Notes under the pieces: model-generated
The model's database searches: none
Told to the model about the DNA's origin: nothing
What the model saw: the letters and a program-made list of their open reading frames with translations, nothing else
Shown here: piece by piece, positions 47,436-57,157 of the stretch
Layout of the letters: every line of letters begins with the position of its first letter
Numbering within the stretch: position 1 is the first letter of the stretch
Program-made: the position numbers and the translations under genes
DNA from: Pseudonocardia sp. C8
GTDB lineage: Bacteria; Actinomycetota; Actinomycetes; Mycobacteriales; Pseudonocardiaceae
NCBI RefSeq assembly: GCF_014267175.1
Contig: NZ_JACMTR010000002.1
Coordinates: 2,381,501-2,445,500, forward strand
DNA length: 64,000 nucleotides
Direction of reading: 5' to 3'

Positions 47436-48752
47436 ATGGCCATCACCACGGAGGAGCAGGAGCTCCTCGTCCGCACCGGTCCCGGCACGCCGATGGGGGA
47501 GCTCTTCCGTCGCTACTGGATGCCCGCGTTCCTCGCCGAGCGGCTCCCGGAGGCGGACTGCCCGCCGATCGCGATCAAGATCCTCGGTGAGCGCCTCGTG
47601 GCGTTCCGCGACTCGTCCGGCCGGGTCGGCATCCTCGACGAGGCGTGCCCGCACCGCGGGGCGTCACTGGCCTACGGTCGCTGCGAGGAGGGCGGCCTTC
47701 GTTGCATCTACCACGGCTGGAAGGTCGACGCCGACGGCAACCTCCTCGAGGCGCCGCCTGAGCGCAACCAGGAACTGTTCGCCGGGAAGATCAAGCAGAC
47801 GTCCTACCCGACCCGCGAGGCCGGGGGTCTCATCTGGGTCTACATGGGACCCCGTGAGGAGATGCCGGAGTTCCCGCACTGGCGGTTCTGCGACCTGCCC
47901 GACGACCACATCATGGCGGTGCACTACAACCAGCCGACGAACTGGTTCCAGGCGCTCGAGGGTGACATCGACGCCCCGCACGCGTCCTACCTGCACCTGT
48001 CGATGAAGGCCTACCGCGAGCGGCACACCGTCGAGGACGCGTTCGCGGCGTTCTTCGGGTTCCACCGCTCCCCGGACGGGCACGCCAAGCACATGCCCTG
48101 GGGTGTCGAGACGATCTGGGGCTACCCGATGGAGGACCCGGAGCGCCCGGGTGAGACCCGGACCGACGTCGAGGCCTTCCTCGTCCACCCCTACATCGCC
48201 CCGGCATCCAGCATCGTCGCCGGTGGTGAGGCACTGGGCATCCCGTTCATCTGGCACGGCTGGACCCCGATCGACGACGAGAACCACCTCGTCTACTACG
48301 TCCACTACGACCCGGACAAGCCGCTCACCCCGGAGATCCGGGAGGAGATCAACCACGACTTCGGCCACCACAAGATCGACAAGGACGACGAGTACCGCAC
48401 GATCGCGAACCTGCGGAACCACCACTTCCAGGACCGCAAGAAGCAGAAGACCGAGACGTACTCCGGGATCGACGGGATCGCCGCCCAGGACATCGCCGTC
48501 ATCCAGTCCCAGGGCCGGATCCTCGACCGGAGCACCGAGCACCTCGGCGTCGAGGACATCGGGGTGACCGCCGTCCGCAAGTTCCTGCTGCGGGCGATCA
48601 AGGCGGTACAGGACGGCAGACCGGCACCGAAGGCCCTGTCGGCCGAGCACTACGCCCAGCTCGACGGCTACGTCGGCGTCGTCCCGAAGGGCAGCGACTG
48701 GCGCGAGCTCGCCCGCAACCAGACCGCCGCGGAGCCCACCGCCGCGGTCTGA
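47436..48752 (+). CDS. Rieske non-heme iron oxygenase, alpha subunit (phthalate dioxygenase-like)
   Basis: 438 residues from ATG 47436, with GAAGGG ~10 bases upstream. The Rieske cluster ligands are C71-P-H73 and C90-I-Y-H93. The mononuclear iron ligands are H182 and H187 in DIDAPHASYLHL, with an Asp late in the protein (region QDIAVIQSQGRILDR). The start LVRTGPGTPMGELFRRYW and the QSQG segment are typical of the alpha-only (alpha3) phthalate/vanillate-type family. These enzymes hydroxylate or demethylate aromatics with a separate FMN/ferredoxin reductase. A matching reductase is encoded at 56097 in the same direction. Confidence 0.93.
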   Translation: MAITTEEQELLVRTGPGTPMGELFRRYWMPAFLAERLPEADCPPIAIKILGERLVAFRDSSGRVGILDEACPHRGASLAYGRCEEGGLRCIYHGWKVDADGNLLEAPPERNQELFAGKIKQTSYPTREAGGLIWVYMGPREEMPEFPHWRFCDLPDDHIMAVHYNQPTNWFQALEGDIDAPHASYLHLSMKAYRERHTVEDAFAAFFGFHRSPDGHAKHMPWGVETIWGYPMEDPERPGETRTDVEAFLVHPYIAPASSIVAGGEALGIPFIWHGWTPIDDENHLVYYVHYDPDKPLTPEIREEINHDFGHHKIDKDDEYRTIANLRNHHFQDRKKQKTETYSGIDGIAAQDIAVIQSQGRILDRSTEHLGVEDIGVTAVRKFLLRAIKAVQDGRPAPKALSAEHYAQLDGYVGVVPKGSDWRELARNQTAAEPTAAV

Positions 48753-48839
48753 CCGACCCCCCACACACGGACGCGGGTCGCCCGTCGGCGGCCCTGCGTG
48801 CGCTCCCGCCCGACCGAACGAGAAAGAGGCAGTACCAGC

Positions 48840-49253
48840 ATGACCAGTAGCGTGAACTTCGTCCACGAGCGTCACCGGGCCTCGGCCGGCATCCCCGCCG
48901 AGGAGGAGTACCGGTTCTCCCGTGCGGTGCGGGTCGGCGACCGGGTGATCGTGTCCGGTTGCCCGGCCATCGGTCCGGACGGCCAGCTGGACCCGGCGCT
49001 CAAGGGCGACATGTACGGGCAGTGCCGGGTGGCGATCGAGATGATCGAGAAGGTGCTCGGTGACCTCGACTCGTCGCTCGACCACGTGGTGAAGGTGAAC
49101 TTCTACATCACCGACGCGCAGTACGGTGCGGACGCGGTACGGGCCATGCGGGACTTCTTCGGGCGCGCGCGCCCGGCCGCCACGCTGGTGGGCACCCCGT
49201 TCCTGTTCGGATCGGACTTCCTCGTCGAGATCGAGGTCGAGGCGGTTGACTGA
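48840..49253 (+). CDS. RidA (YjgF/YER057c/UK114) family protein
   Basis: 137 residues from ATG 48840. FSRAVRVGDRVIVSGCPAIG and the Arg in RARPAATLVGTPFL, the residue that binds the carboxylate in RidA, are conserved. RidA hydrolyses reactive enamines/imines to keto compounds; catabolic homologues act as deaminases of specific imines. Within an operon with a Rieske oxygenase and molybdenum hydroxylase it suggests a nitrogen-containing intermediate. Its last 8 bases overlap the TTG start of the next gene. Confidence 0.9.
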   Translation: MTSSVNFVHERHRASAGIPAEEEYRFSRAVRVGDRVIVSGCPAIGPDGQLDPALKGDMYGQCRVAIEMIEKVLGDLDSSLDHVVKVNFYITDAQYGADAVRAMRDFFGRARPAATLVGTPFLFGSDFLVEIEVEAVD

Positions 49254-50754
49254 CCTCGACACGGCGCCCGCCACCGTACGGACGCGCGAGCTGCAGATGC
49301 TGATCGGCGGGGAGTGGGTGGACTCCCGCACCGGCGACCGGTTCGACTCGGTCGACCCCTACACCGGCACGACCTGGGCCTCCGTGCCCTCGGCCGGGCC
49401 CGACGACGTGGACCGGGCCGTCCGGGCGGCCCGGTCCGCCCTCGACGGACCCTGGGGCGCGCTGACGGCGACGGCCCGTGGCAGGCTCGTCCGGCGGCTG
49501 GGGGAGCTCCTGGCCCGGCACGCCGACGAGCTCGGTGCGGTGGAGACCACCGACAACGGCAAGCTGCTGCGCGAGATGGTCGGGCAGGTCCGGTCGCTGC
49601 CCGACTGGTACGACTACTACGGCGGGCTCGCCGACAAGATCGAAGGCACCACCCCGCCGGACACCAAGCCGTCGATCTTCGCCTACACCCGGCCGGAGCC
49701 GGTGGGGGTGGTCGGCGCGATCGCGCCGTGGAACAGCCCGCTGCTGATCACGACGCTGAAGCTGGCCCCGGCGCTGGCAGCCGGCTGCACCTTCGTGGTC
49801 AAGCCCAGCGAGCACACCCCGGTGTCGACACTGGAGTTCGCGCGGCTGGTCGACGAGGCCGGCATCCCTCCCGGCGTGGTCAACGTCGTCACCGGTGACG
49901 GGGTCACCGGCCGTGCACTGGCCGCGCACCCCGGCGTGGACAAGGTGGCGTTCACCGGCTCCAGCACCAACGGCGTGAACGTGATGAAGTCCGCGGCGGA
50001 GCACGTCGCCCGGGTCACGCTGGAACTCGGTGGCAAGTCGCCGAACGTGGTGTTCGCGGACGCCGACCTGGCCGCGGCAGCGAACGGCGTGATCGCCGGG
50101 GTGTTCGCCGCGACCGGGCAGAGCTGCAACTCGGGCAGCAGGCTGCTGGTCGAGCGGAGCGTGCACGACGAGCTGGTCGCGCGGGTCGCCGAGCGCGCGC
50201 GCACGATCCGGATGGGCGACCCGCGGGCCGACTCCACGGAGATGGGGCCGATCGCGTTCGCCCAGCAGCTCGACAAGGTCCTCCACTACGTCGACCTGGC
50301 CTCGACCGAGGGGGCCACCGTGCACTGTGGTGGCCGGCGACCCGGCGACGGGGAACTGGCCGGCGGCTACTTCTACGAGCCGACGATCCTCACCGGCGTC
50401 CGCAACGACATGCAGGTCGCCCAGGAGGAGATCTTCGGCCCGGTGCTGTCGGTCATCCCGTTCGACAGTGAGGACGAGGCGTTGCGGATCGCCAACGACA
50501 CCCGGTACGGGCTGGCCGCCGGGATCTGGACCGACGACGTCCGCCGGGCCCACCGGGTCGCGCACCGGGTGAAGGCCGGAATGGTGTGGATCAACTGCTA
50601 CCGCACGATCAGCTACAACGTCCCGATCGGCGGCTTCAAGCACAGCGGCATCGGCCGCGAAGGCGGGATCGACGCGGTGCGCGAGTACACCGAGACCAAG
50701 GCGGTCTGGGTGAACATGTCGGACCAGACCCGGGACCCGTTCGTCGTCGGCTGA
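49246..50754 (+). CDS. Aldehyde dehydrogenase family protein
   Basis: 502 residues from TTG 49246, which overlaps the RidA stop; an internal ATG near 49297 (MLIGGEWVD) is a possible shorter start. Catalytic Glu in LELGGKSPNVV, Cys in TGQSCNSGSR, C-terminal PIGGFKHSGIGREGG. It resembles the 34057 enzyme more than the others. It could oxidise a semialdehyde produced by RidA or ring cleavage. The uncommon TTG start and tight overlap indicate translational coupling. Confidence 0.92.
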   Translation: MTDLDTAPATVRTRELQMLIGGEWVDSRTGDRFDSVDPYTGTTWASVPSAGPDDVDRAVRAARSALDGPWGALTATARGRLVRRLGELLARHADELGAVETTDNGKLLREMVGQVRSLPDWYDYYGGLADKIEGTTPPDTKPSIFAYTRPEPVGVVGAIAPWNSPLLITTLKLAPALAAGCTFVVKPSEHTPVSTLEFARLVDEAGIPPGVVNVVTGDGVTGRALAAHPGVDKVAFTGSSTNGVNVMKSAAEHVARVTLELGGKSPNVVFADADLAAAANGVIAGVFAATGQSCNSGSRLLVERSVHDELVARVAERARTIRMGDPRADSTEMGPIAFAQQLDKVLHYVDLASTEGATVHCGGRRPGDGELAGGYFYEPTILTGVRNDMQVAQEEIFGPVLSVIPFDSEDEALRIANDTRYGLAAGIWTDDVRRAHRVAHRVKAGMVWINCYRTISYNVPIGGFKHSGIGREGGIDAVREYTETKAVWVNMSDQTRDPFVVG

Positions 50755-50795
50755 GCCGGGATCGCACGAACGCCCACGAACCGAAGGGCATGACA

Positions 50796-52280
50796 ATGGT
50801 CGTCACTGCGACCGACGAAGACCGGCGGGTCGCCGTCGAGGGGCTGGACCGCCTCGCAGGGTTCGCCACCGGTATCGAGTTCGCGACGCTGCCCGAGGAC
50901 GTGACCCGCCGGGCGCGGCACGTCCTGCTGAACAACGCCGGCTGCGCGCTCCTGGGCAGCGAGAACGTCCGGCTCGAGCGTCTCGACACGCTCACCGCCT
51001 TCTTCGGCGACGCCGACGAGGCCACCGTGATCGGGACCGGGAGACGCACCTCCGCACCGGTCGCGGCGATGATCAACGCCGCGCGGATCAACGCCACGGA
51101 GCTGTCCGAAGGCGTCTCCAAGGGATCGGTACACCCGGGAACCGTGATCGTGCCCGCGGTCCTGGCCGAGGGCGAGCGGATCGGCGCGGCCGGGCGGGAT
51201 CTGGTCCGCGCGGTCGTCGTCGGGTACGAGGTCCTCATCCGGGTCGCCTGGGCGCTCTCCCACGACCCGGACCAGCCCGCCGACACCATCCAGGCCCAGT
51301 CGCTGCACCAGGGGTGGTACCCGCCCGCGGTGCTCGGCGGGTTCGGTGCGGCCGCCGCGGTCGGCGTGCTGCACGGACTGTCCCGCCAGGAGATGGTGGA
51401 GGCCTTCGGCATCGTCGGCAACCTCGCGCCGACCACCACGTTCGCCTCGTTCCGGGGCGGCGCTGACGTGAAACCGCTGGGCTCCGGATGGTCCTCGGCG
51501 CTGGGGATCCTGGCCGCCCGGCTCGCGAAGGAGGGCCTCACCGGTGGCGGCCCGGAGATCGCGGCCGACCTGTTCCCGCTCCTGGTCACCCCGATCGACT
51601 ACGGCTGCCTGACGGCGGGGCTCGGCGAGACCTGGGAGATCATGAGCCTGGACATCAAGTTCATCGCGGCGGGCCCGGTGCAGTCCGAGATCGAGTGCGC
51701 GCTCCAGCTGCGGGCCGCCGAGGAGTTCGACGTCGCCGACATCGAACGCATCGAGGTGGACACCAACGCCCGCACGATGCTCTGCAACCGGCGCCGCCCG
51801 ACGACCCCGTCCGGTGCGAAGTCCAGCGCCGCCTACGGCGTCGCGCAGGCGCTGCTGGGCCGGTCCCGCGCGGACCTGGTCACCCGGGCGTTCGAGCCGG
51901 ACGTCATCACCCGCGACGACTGGCACCGGCTGGCGGACAAGGTGGAGATGCGCCTGGACGCGGAGTTCGACCGGACCTTCGAGACGAACCCGCCGCGCTT
52001 CCGGCCCAGCCGGCTGACCCTGACGATGCGTGACGGGCACCGGATCGTGCACCGGGTGGAGGGCTTCCACGGCCTGCCCGGGTTCCCGCCCTCGGAAGCG
52101 GACTTCGTCGCCAAGTACCGCTCCCTGGCGGGTCGCTCCTTCACCGAACCCGCCGTGGACGAGCAGGTCGACCGGCTGCTCGCGATCGACACCGTGGACG
52201 ACGTCGGGTCGGTCGTCCGATTGCTGACGCCCGAGAAACCCCGTCCGGGATCGGAGGATCATGAAACCACCGCCGTTTGA
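50796..52280 (+). CDS. MmgE/PrpD family protein
   Basis: 494 residues. ATG 50796 is preferred over 50790 because GAAGGG lies 7 bases before it. The family is recognised from LLNNAGCALLGSENVRLERL, VHPGTVIVPAVLA, SRQEMVEAFGIVGNLAPTTT and FKPLGSGW-like VKPLGSGWSS. MmgE/PrpD proteins include 2-methylcitrate dehydratase and less defined isomerases or decarboxylases (for example cis-aconitate decarboxylase). Here it may dehydrate or isomerise a hydroxy acid. Its 3' end overlaps the next start by 20 bases. Confidence 0.88.
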   Translation: MVVTATDEDRRVAVEGLDRLAGFATGIEFATLPEDVTRRARHVLLNNAGCALLGSENVRLERLDTLTAFFGDADEATVIGTGRRTSAPVAAMINAARINATELSEGVSKGSVHPGTVIVPAVLAEGERIGAAGRDLVRAVVVGYEVLIRVAWALSHDPDQPADTIQAQSLHQGWYPPAVLGGFGAAAAVGVLHGLSRQEMVEAFGIVGNLAPTTTFASFRGGADVKPLGSGWSSALGILAARLAKEGLTGGGPEIAADLFPLLVTPIDYGCLTAGLGETWEIMSLDIKFIAAGPVQSEIECALQLRAAEEFDVADIERIEVDTNARTMLCNRRRPTTPSGAKSSAAYGVAQALLGRSRADLVTRAFEPDVITRDDWHRLADKVEMRLDAEFDRTFETNPPRFRPSRLTLTMRDGHRIVHRVEGFHGLPGFPPSEADFVAKYRSLAGRSFTEPAVDEQVDRLLAIDTVDDVGSVVRLLTPEKPRPGSEDHETTAV

Positions 52281-53169
52281 GTACTGCGCCCCGCGCACGC
52301 TCACCGAGGCCGTCGGCCTGCTCGGTGAGGTGGAGGACGCCAAGGTGATCGCGGGCGGGCAGAGCCTGATCCCGCTGATGAACATGCGGCTGGCCCGGCC
52401 CGCCCGGCTGGTCGACGCGTGCCGGGTCCCCGAGCTCGGGGCGATCCGCCGCAACGGGCACCTCTCGATCGGTGCGACGGCCCGGCAGACCGCGGTGCTG
52501 CGGTCGGCCGAGGTGCGGGAGTTCGCGCCGATCATCCCGGAGGCGCTGTCGCACGTCGGTCACGCCGCGAACCGCAACCGCGGCACGTTCGGGGGGAGCG
52601 TCGCGCACGCCGACCCGGCCGCGGAGCTGCCGACCGTGCTCCGCGCGCTCGGCGCCGACATCGTCGTGCAGGGGCCGGCCGGGGAACGGGTGATCCCGGC
52701 CGACGACTTCTTCGTCTCCTACTTCACGACCGCGCTGTCCGAGGACGAGATCCTCACCGAGATCCGGCTGCCGCGCCGGCACGATCCCACCCGCGGGGTG
52801 TGGGCCTTCACCGAGGTCGCCCGCCGGCACGGCGACTTCGCGCTGGTCGGCGTGGCACTCGTGGCGGAGCTCGACGACGACCGGCGGGTCACCGCGGCCC
52901 GGATCTGCCTCAACGGCGTGGCCGAGCGCCCGCACCGGGCCGAGGCCGCCGAGCAGTACCTGCACGGCCGGCGGCTCGACGACCCGGACGTCGCCCGCGA
53001 GGCGGGCCGGCTGGCCGCGGCGGACCTGCAACCGCCGTCGGACCTGCACGCCTCGGACCGGTACCGCAAGGACGCGGCAGCGGCCCTGGTGGCCCGCGCC
53101 GTCGGCAGCGCCGACGCTCGTTCCGCCGGCGCTGCGCCCGGCGCCGCACGACAGGAGGACGGACAGTGA
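52261..53169 (+). CDS. Molybdenum hydroxylase FAD-binding medium subunit (CoxM-like)
   Basis: 302 residues, ATG with GGAGG directly upstream, starting 20 bases inside the PrpD-like gene. FAD-binding segments VIAGGQSLIPLMNMRLARP and ANRNRGTFGGSVAHADPAAE are the standard motifs of this subunit. It passes electrons from the Fe-S subunit to an acceptor. It is the first of a complete M-S-L set (52261-56032) and the only medium subunit in the window, so the two orphan large subunits at 31568 and 43381 may depend on it or on genes elsewhere. Confidence 0.94.
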   Translation: MKPPPFEYCAPRTLTEAVGLLGEVEDAKVIAGGQSLIPLMNMRLARPARLVDACRVPELGAIRRNGHLSIGATARQTAVLRSAEVREFAPIIPEALSHVGHAANRNRGTFGGSVAHADPAAELPTVLRALGADIVVQGPAGERVIPADDFFVSYFTTALSEDEILTEIRLPRRHDPTRGVWAFTEVARRHGDFALVGVALVAELDDDRRVTAARICLNGVAERPHRAEAAEQYLHGRRLDDPDVAREAGRLAAADLQPPSDLHASDRYRKDAAAALVARAVGSADARSAGAAPGAARQEDGQ

Positions 53170-53669
53170 GCACGGAGATCATCAACGGCGAGACGGTCGT
53201 CCGGCTCACCGTCAACGGGGAGCCGCACAGCGGGATCGCCGAGCCGCGGACGCTGCTCAGCGACTTCCTGCGGCACACGCTGGGCCTGACCGGGACGCAC
53301 GTCGGGTGCGAGCAGGGGGCGTGCGGTGCCTGCACGGTCCGGCTCGACGGCGAGATCGTGCGCTCCTGCATCACCTTCGCGGTGGCGGCCGACGGTGCCG
53401 AGGTGGAGACGGTCGAGGGTCTGGCGGGGCCGGACGGCCTGCACCCGATCCAGGAGGCGTTCCGGGCGAACCACGGCCTGCAGTGCGGGTTCTGCACGCC
53501 CGGGATGCTGCTGACCACGCAGGCCCTGCTCGAGGAGAACCCGGCACCGACCGACGGTGAGATCCGCGAGCACCTGTCCGGCAACGTCTGCCGGTGCACC
53601 GGATACCAGGGGATCGTGGCCGCGGTGAAGGACGCCGCCGGCCGGCTCGAGAAGGAGGGACGATCGTGA
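53166..53669 (+). CDS. Molybdenum hydroxylase 2Fe-2S small subunit (CoxS-like)
   Basis: 167 residues, GTG overlapping the previous stop, AGGAGG upstream. The plant-type cluster is C48-x4-C53-x2-C56-x11-C68. The second cluster is C107-x2-C110 and C142-x-C144 (CGFCTPGM and GNVCRCTGYQGI). All eight cysteines are present. It relays electrons between the molybdenum centre and the FAD subunit. The stop overlaps the large-subunit GTG, so the three subunits are coupled. Confidence 0.96.
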   Translation: MSTEIINGETVVRLTVNGEPHSGIAEPRTLLSDFLRHTLGLTGTHVGCEQGACGACTVRLDGEIVRSCITFAVAADGAEVETVEGLAGPDGLHPIQEAFRANHGLQCGFCTPGMLLTTQALLEENPAPTDGEIREHLSGNVCRCTGYQGIVAAVKDAAGRLEKEGRS

Positions 53670-56032
53670 CGGGTGACGTGGCGGCGGCACGGCCGCCCCA
53701 GTACGTCGGGGCCCGGGTGCCCCGGGTCGAGGACCCGCGGTTCCTCGCCGGCGGGCACGGCTACCTGGACGACATCACGCGTCCCGGCCTGCTGCACGCC
53801 GCCTTCGTGCGCAGCCCGCACGCCCACGCCCGGATCCGCTCCGTCGACACCACGGAGGCGGCGGCCGTCCCCGGCGTGGTCGGGGTGTTCACGGCCGACG
53901 ACCTGCAGGGCGTCCAGCCCATCGTGACCGCGCTCGACCGGCCGGAGGCGACCCCGGTGAGCCGGTCGGCCCTGGCGAAGGACAAGGTGCGCTTCGTCGG
54001 CGACGTGGTCGCCGTCGTGGTCGCCCGCTCCCGCTACCTGGCCGAGGACGGCGCCGACCTGGTCGACGTGGACTACGAGCCGCTCCCGGCCGTGCTCGAC
54101 GCCGAGAAGGCGCTGGCGGCCGACGCCCCGGTCCTGGACGAGGAGCTGGGGCACAACAACTTCATCCACACCGAGGACTCGGCCGGTGACGTCGAGCAGG
54201 CGTTCGCCGACGCCGCGCACGTGTTCGCCAAGCGGTTCCGGGTCGGCCGCAGCGCGGGCGCGCCGCTGGAGACCCGCGGCACCATGGCCGACTACGACGT
54301 CGCGTCGGGCCGGCTGACGGTGTGGTGCTCGACCCAGCTCCCGCACCTGCTGCGGACGTTCCTGGCACCGACCATCGGCGTGTCCGAGGGCAAGCTCACG
54401 GTGATCTCGCCGGACCTCGGCGGCGGCTTCGGCACCAAGGCGCACATCAACTTCCCGGACGAGGTGATCATCCCGGCGCTGAGCCGGCAGCTCCGCAGGC
54501 CGGTGAAGTGGATCGAGGACCGGTACGAGAGCCTGGCCGCCAGCGTCCACTCCAAGGAGCTGATCGGCGACATCGAGATCGCGGTGGACGCCGACGGGAC
54601 GTTCCGCGCGTTCCGCGGCCGCTTCATCGGCAACAGCGGCGCCTACGCCGTCGTCCCGTGGTCCGGGATGGTCGACCCGGCCTGCGCGGCGACGATGCTG
54701 CCCAGCATCTACGACGTGCGCAACGTCGCGTGGTCCGCGGACACCGTGCTGACCAACAAGTGCCCGACCGGCGCCGTCCGCGGTGTCGGATGGACCCCCG
54801 GCCAGCTCATTCGGGAGTCCCTGATCGAGGACGTCGCCCGGGCACTGGAGATCGATCCGGTGGAGCTGCGGGTGAAGAACGCGATCGGCCCCGAGCCGTA
54901 CGTGACCGCGCTCGGTGCGCGCTACGACGGCGGCAGCTACGTCGAGTCGATGCGGGTGGCGCAGAAGGCGATCGACTACGAGAACACCCGGCGGCGGCAG
55001 CAGGAGCTCCGCGGGCAGGGCCGCTATCTCGGCATCGGGTTCAGCCCGTTCGTGGAACCCACCGGGTTCGCGTCGAAGGGGGCCCACCAGGTCGGCTACC
55101 CGATCCACTTCCACGACCAGACGTCGGTGACGATGGAACCGGACGGCTCGGTCACGGTGAAGACCGGGATGCACAGCCACGGGCAGGGCCACGAGACGAC
55201 CTTCGCCCAGGTCGTCGCCGACCGCCTCGGCGTGCGGCTGGACGACGTCCGGGTGGTCCGGGGCGACACCGACCACTCCCCGTACGGCATGGGCACCTAC
55301 GCCAGCCGGAGCGCCGTGATCGCCAACGGTGCGCTGAGCTACGCGGCTGCCGACGTGCGGGCCAAGCTGGTCCGGCTCGCGTCCGTCCTGCTGGAGGCGA
55401 GCCCGGACGACATCGAGCTGCACGACGGCCAGGCGTCGGTCCGCGGCGTTCCGGGCCAGGCCGTGCCACTGGCCTCGGTCGCGGGGTTCGGTTACTTCGG
55501 GCCGAAGGAGGTCGTCGCGGCCGACGGGACCGAACCCGCGCTGACCGCGACGCGCACCTACGACCCGGAGGAGAACTACGCCAACGGCACCTGCGCGGTC
55601 GTCCTCGAGGTCGATCCCGAGCTCGGGACGATCCGGATCGAGCGGATCGTCGCCGTCGAGGACTGCGGCGTCATGCTCAACCCGACGATCGTCGAGGGGC
55701 AGATCTCCGGGGCGATCGCCCAGGCACTCGGCCTCACGTTGCTGGAGGAGGCGGCGTACGCCGACGACGGCAACTTCCTCGCCGGCAGCCTCATGGACTA
55801 CCTCTACCCGACCGCGGCCGACGTCCCGGAGATCACGATGGAGCACATCGAGACCCCGTCCGCCGTCACCGAGAGCGGGGTCAAGGGGGTCGGTGAGGCC
55901 GGCACGGTGTCGGCACCGGCCGCCGTCGTCAACGCGATCACCGATGCGCTGGCCCCGTTCGGGGTGACGGTCGACCGCACCCCGGTGACCCCCAGCTACA
56001 TCCGCGACCTGATCCGTGGCGCGACCACCTGA
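53666..56032 (+). CDS. Xanthine dehydrogenase/CoxL-family large subunit with atypical active-site loop
   Basis: 788 residues, GTG overlapping the CoxS-like stop and preceded by AAGGAGGG. Fold markers: GARVPRVEDPRFLAGGHGYL, SPDLGGGFGTKAHINFP, HSHGQGHETTFAQVVADRLG and the catalytic Glu in VKGVGEAGT. The loop that reads A(Y/F)RGAGR in form II enzymes is AVRGVGWTPGQ here, so the Arg position is replaced by Trp-Thr-Pro. This predicts an altered substrate pocket. It is clearly distant from the two orphan large subunits. It is not a form I CO dehydrogenase because the Cys-containing loop is absent. Confidence 0.93.
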   Translation: MTGDVAAARPPQYVGARVPRVEDPRFLAGGHGYLDDITRPGLLHAAFVRSPHAHARIRSVDTTEAAAVPGVVGVFTADDLQGVQPIVTALDRPEATPVSRSALAKDKVRFVGDVVAVVVARSRYLAEDGADLVDVDYEPLPAVLDAEKALAADAPVLDEELGHNNFIHTEDSAGDVEQAFADAAHVFAKRFRVGRSAGAPLETRGTMADYDVASGRLTVWCSTQLPHLLRTFLAPTIGVSEGKLTVISPDLGGGFGTKAHINFPDEVIIPALSRQLRRPVKWIEDRYESLAASVHSKELIGDIEIAVDADGTFRAFRGRFIGNSGAYAVVPWSGMVDPACAATMLPSIYDVRNVAWSADTVLTNKCPTGAVRGVGWTPGQLIRESLIEDVARALEIDPVELRVKNAIGPEPYVTALGARYDGGSYVESMRVAQKAIDYENTRRRQQELRGQGRYLGIGFSPFVEPTGFASKGAHQVGYPIHFHDQTSVTMEPDGSVTVKTGMHSHGQGHETTFAQVVADRLGVRLDDVRVVRGDTDHSPYGMGTYASRSAVIANGALSYAAADVRAKLVRLASVLLEASPDDIELHDGQASVRGVPGQAVPLASVAGFGYFGPKEVVAADGTEPALTATRTYDPEENYANGTCAVVLEVDPELGTIRIERIVAVEDCGVMLNPTIVEGQISGAIAQALGLTLLEEAAYADDGNFLAGSLMDYLYPTAADVPEITMEHIETPSAVTESGVKGVGEAGTVSAPAAVVNAITDALAPFGVTVDRTPVTPSYIRDLIRGATT

Positions 56033-56096
56033 CCGGGCGGTGCGGTGACGTGGCCCGCGGCGGCGCGGGTCCTGCCCGTCGTGACCTGGAGGGACG

Positions 56097-57053
56097 ATGA
56101 CCGGCACGATGACCGAAGTCGAGACGACCGTCGAGGTCGTGCAGCGGGTGCGGGCCGCCGACGGGGTGGTCCGGCTCGTCCTGCGGAATCCCGAGGGCGA
56201 GATGTTCCCGCCGTGGGAACCGGGCGCCCACGTCGACCTCGTCCTGGGCGAGGGGATGATCCGCCAGTACTCGCTCTGCGGGAACCCGGCCGACCGGCAC
56301 ACCTACGAGGTCGCCGTGCTCCGGGAGCCCGACGGTCGTGGCGGATCGGCCTTCGTCCACGACCGGCTCGAGGCGGGGGCGACGATCCGGCTCCGGGGCC
56401 CGCGGAACCACTTCCCGCTGGTGCCGGCAGCCCGGTACCGGTTCGTCGCCGGCGGGATCGGCATCACGCCGATCCTGCCGATGCTGCGGGCACTCGGTCC
56501 CTCCGCGGACTGGACCCTGCTCTACGGCGGGCGGACCCGCCGCTCGATGGCCTTTGCCGACGAGCTGCAGGACCGCTATCCCGGCCGGGTGGCGATCTGC
56601 CCCCAGGACGAGACCGGTCTGCTCGACCTCGACCGGGCCCTCGCCGACCCGGACCTGGGGACCGTGGTCTACTGCTGCGGTCCGGGGCCGTTGCTGGACG
56701 CGGTGACGGCGCGGTGCACCCACTGGCCGGAGGGGACGCTGCACGTCGAACGGTTCGCACCGGCCGAACAGGTGGATCGTCCTGCCACCGCGTTCGTCGT
56801 CGAATGCGAGCGCTCCGGGATGACGCTTCCGGTGCCGCCGGACCGCCGGATCGTCGACGTGCTCGACGAGGCGGGGATCGACGTCGACGTCTCGTGCGAG
56901 GAAGGCATCTGCGGCACCTGCGAGACCGCGGTGCTGGACGGCGTCCCCGAGCACCGGGACTCCATCCAGACCGAGGCGGACCGCCGCCGGAACGACACGA
57001 TCTTCGTGTGCGTGTCCCGAAGCTGCTCGCCCCGACTGAGGCTCGACCTGTGA
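56097..57053 (+). CDS. Phthalate-dioxygenase-reductase-type (PDR/VanB) oxidoreductase
   Basis: 318 residues, ATG with GGAGGG upstream. FMN-binding RQYSLCGNP (56-64), NAD-binding GGIGITPILPML, and a C-terminal plant-type ferredoxin with C267-x4-C272-x2-C275-x29-C305. This is exactly the partner type for alpha-only Rieske oxygenases like 47436, although seven other genes lie between them. It transfers electrons from NADH to the Rieske centre. Its stop is 104 bases before the chosen start of the GntR gene; an alternative overlapping GTG exists at 57050. Confidence 0.93.
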   Translation: MTGTMTEVETTVEVVQRVRAADGVVRLVLRNPEGEMFPPWEPGAHVDLVLGEGMIRQYSLCGNPADRHTYEVAVLREPDGRGGSAFVHDRLEAGATIRLRGPRNHFPLVPAARYRFVAGGIGITPILPMLRALGPSADWTLLYGGRTRRSMAFADELQDRYPGRVAICPQDETGLLDLDRALADPDLGTVVYCCGPGPLLDAVTARCTHWPEGTLHVERFAPAEQVDRPATAFVVECERSGMTLPVPPDRRIVDVLDEAGIDVDVSCEEGICGTCETAVLDGVPEHRDSIQTEADRRRNDTIFVCVSRSCSPRLRLDL

Positions 57054-57157
57054 GCGCCGGGCGCCGGGAGCCGGCGGTTACCGTGGTCGAGGCCGGGGAT
57101 GCCCGGCCCTCGACCCCGGTGACGCGGGGTGAGGAGCGAGAGGGGAGGGCGCACGAG

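Noticed and set aside
53666..56032. Carbon monoxide dehydrogenase (form I CoxL)
   Set aside because: The Cys-containing AYRCSFR-type loop required for CO oxidation is absent in this and both other large subunits.
52910..56302. 1130-codon minus-strand ORF opposite the CoxS/CoxL genes
   Set aside because: No domain, and the plus-strand frames carry all Fe-S cysteines and molybdopterin motifs.
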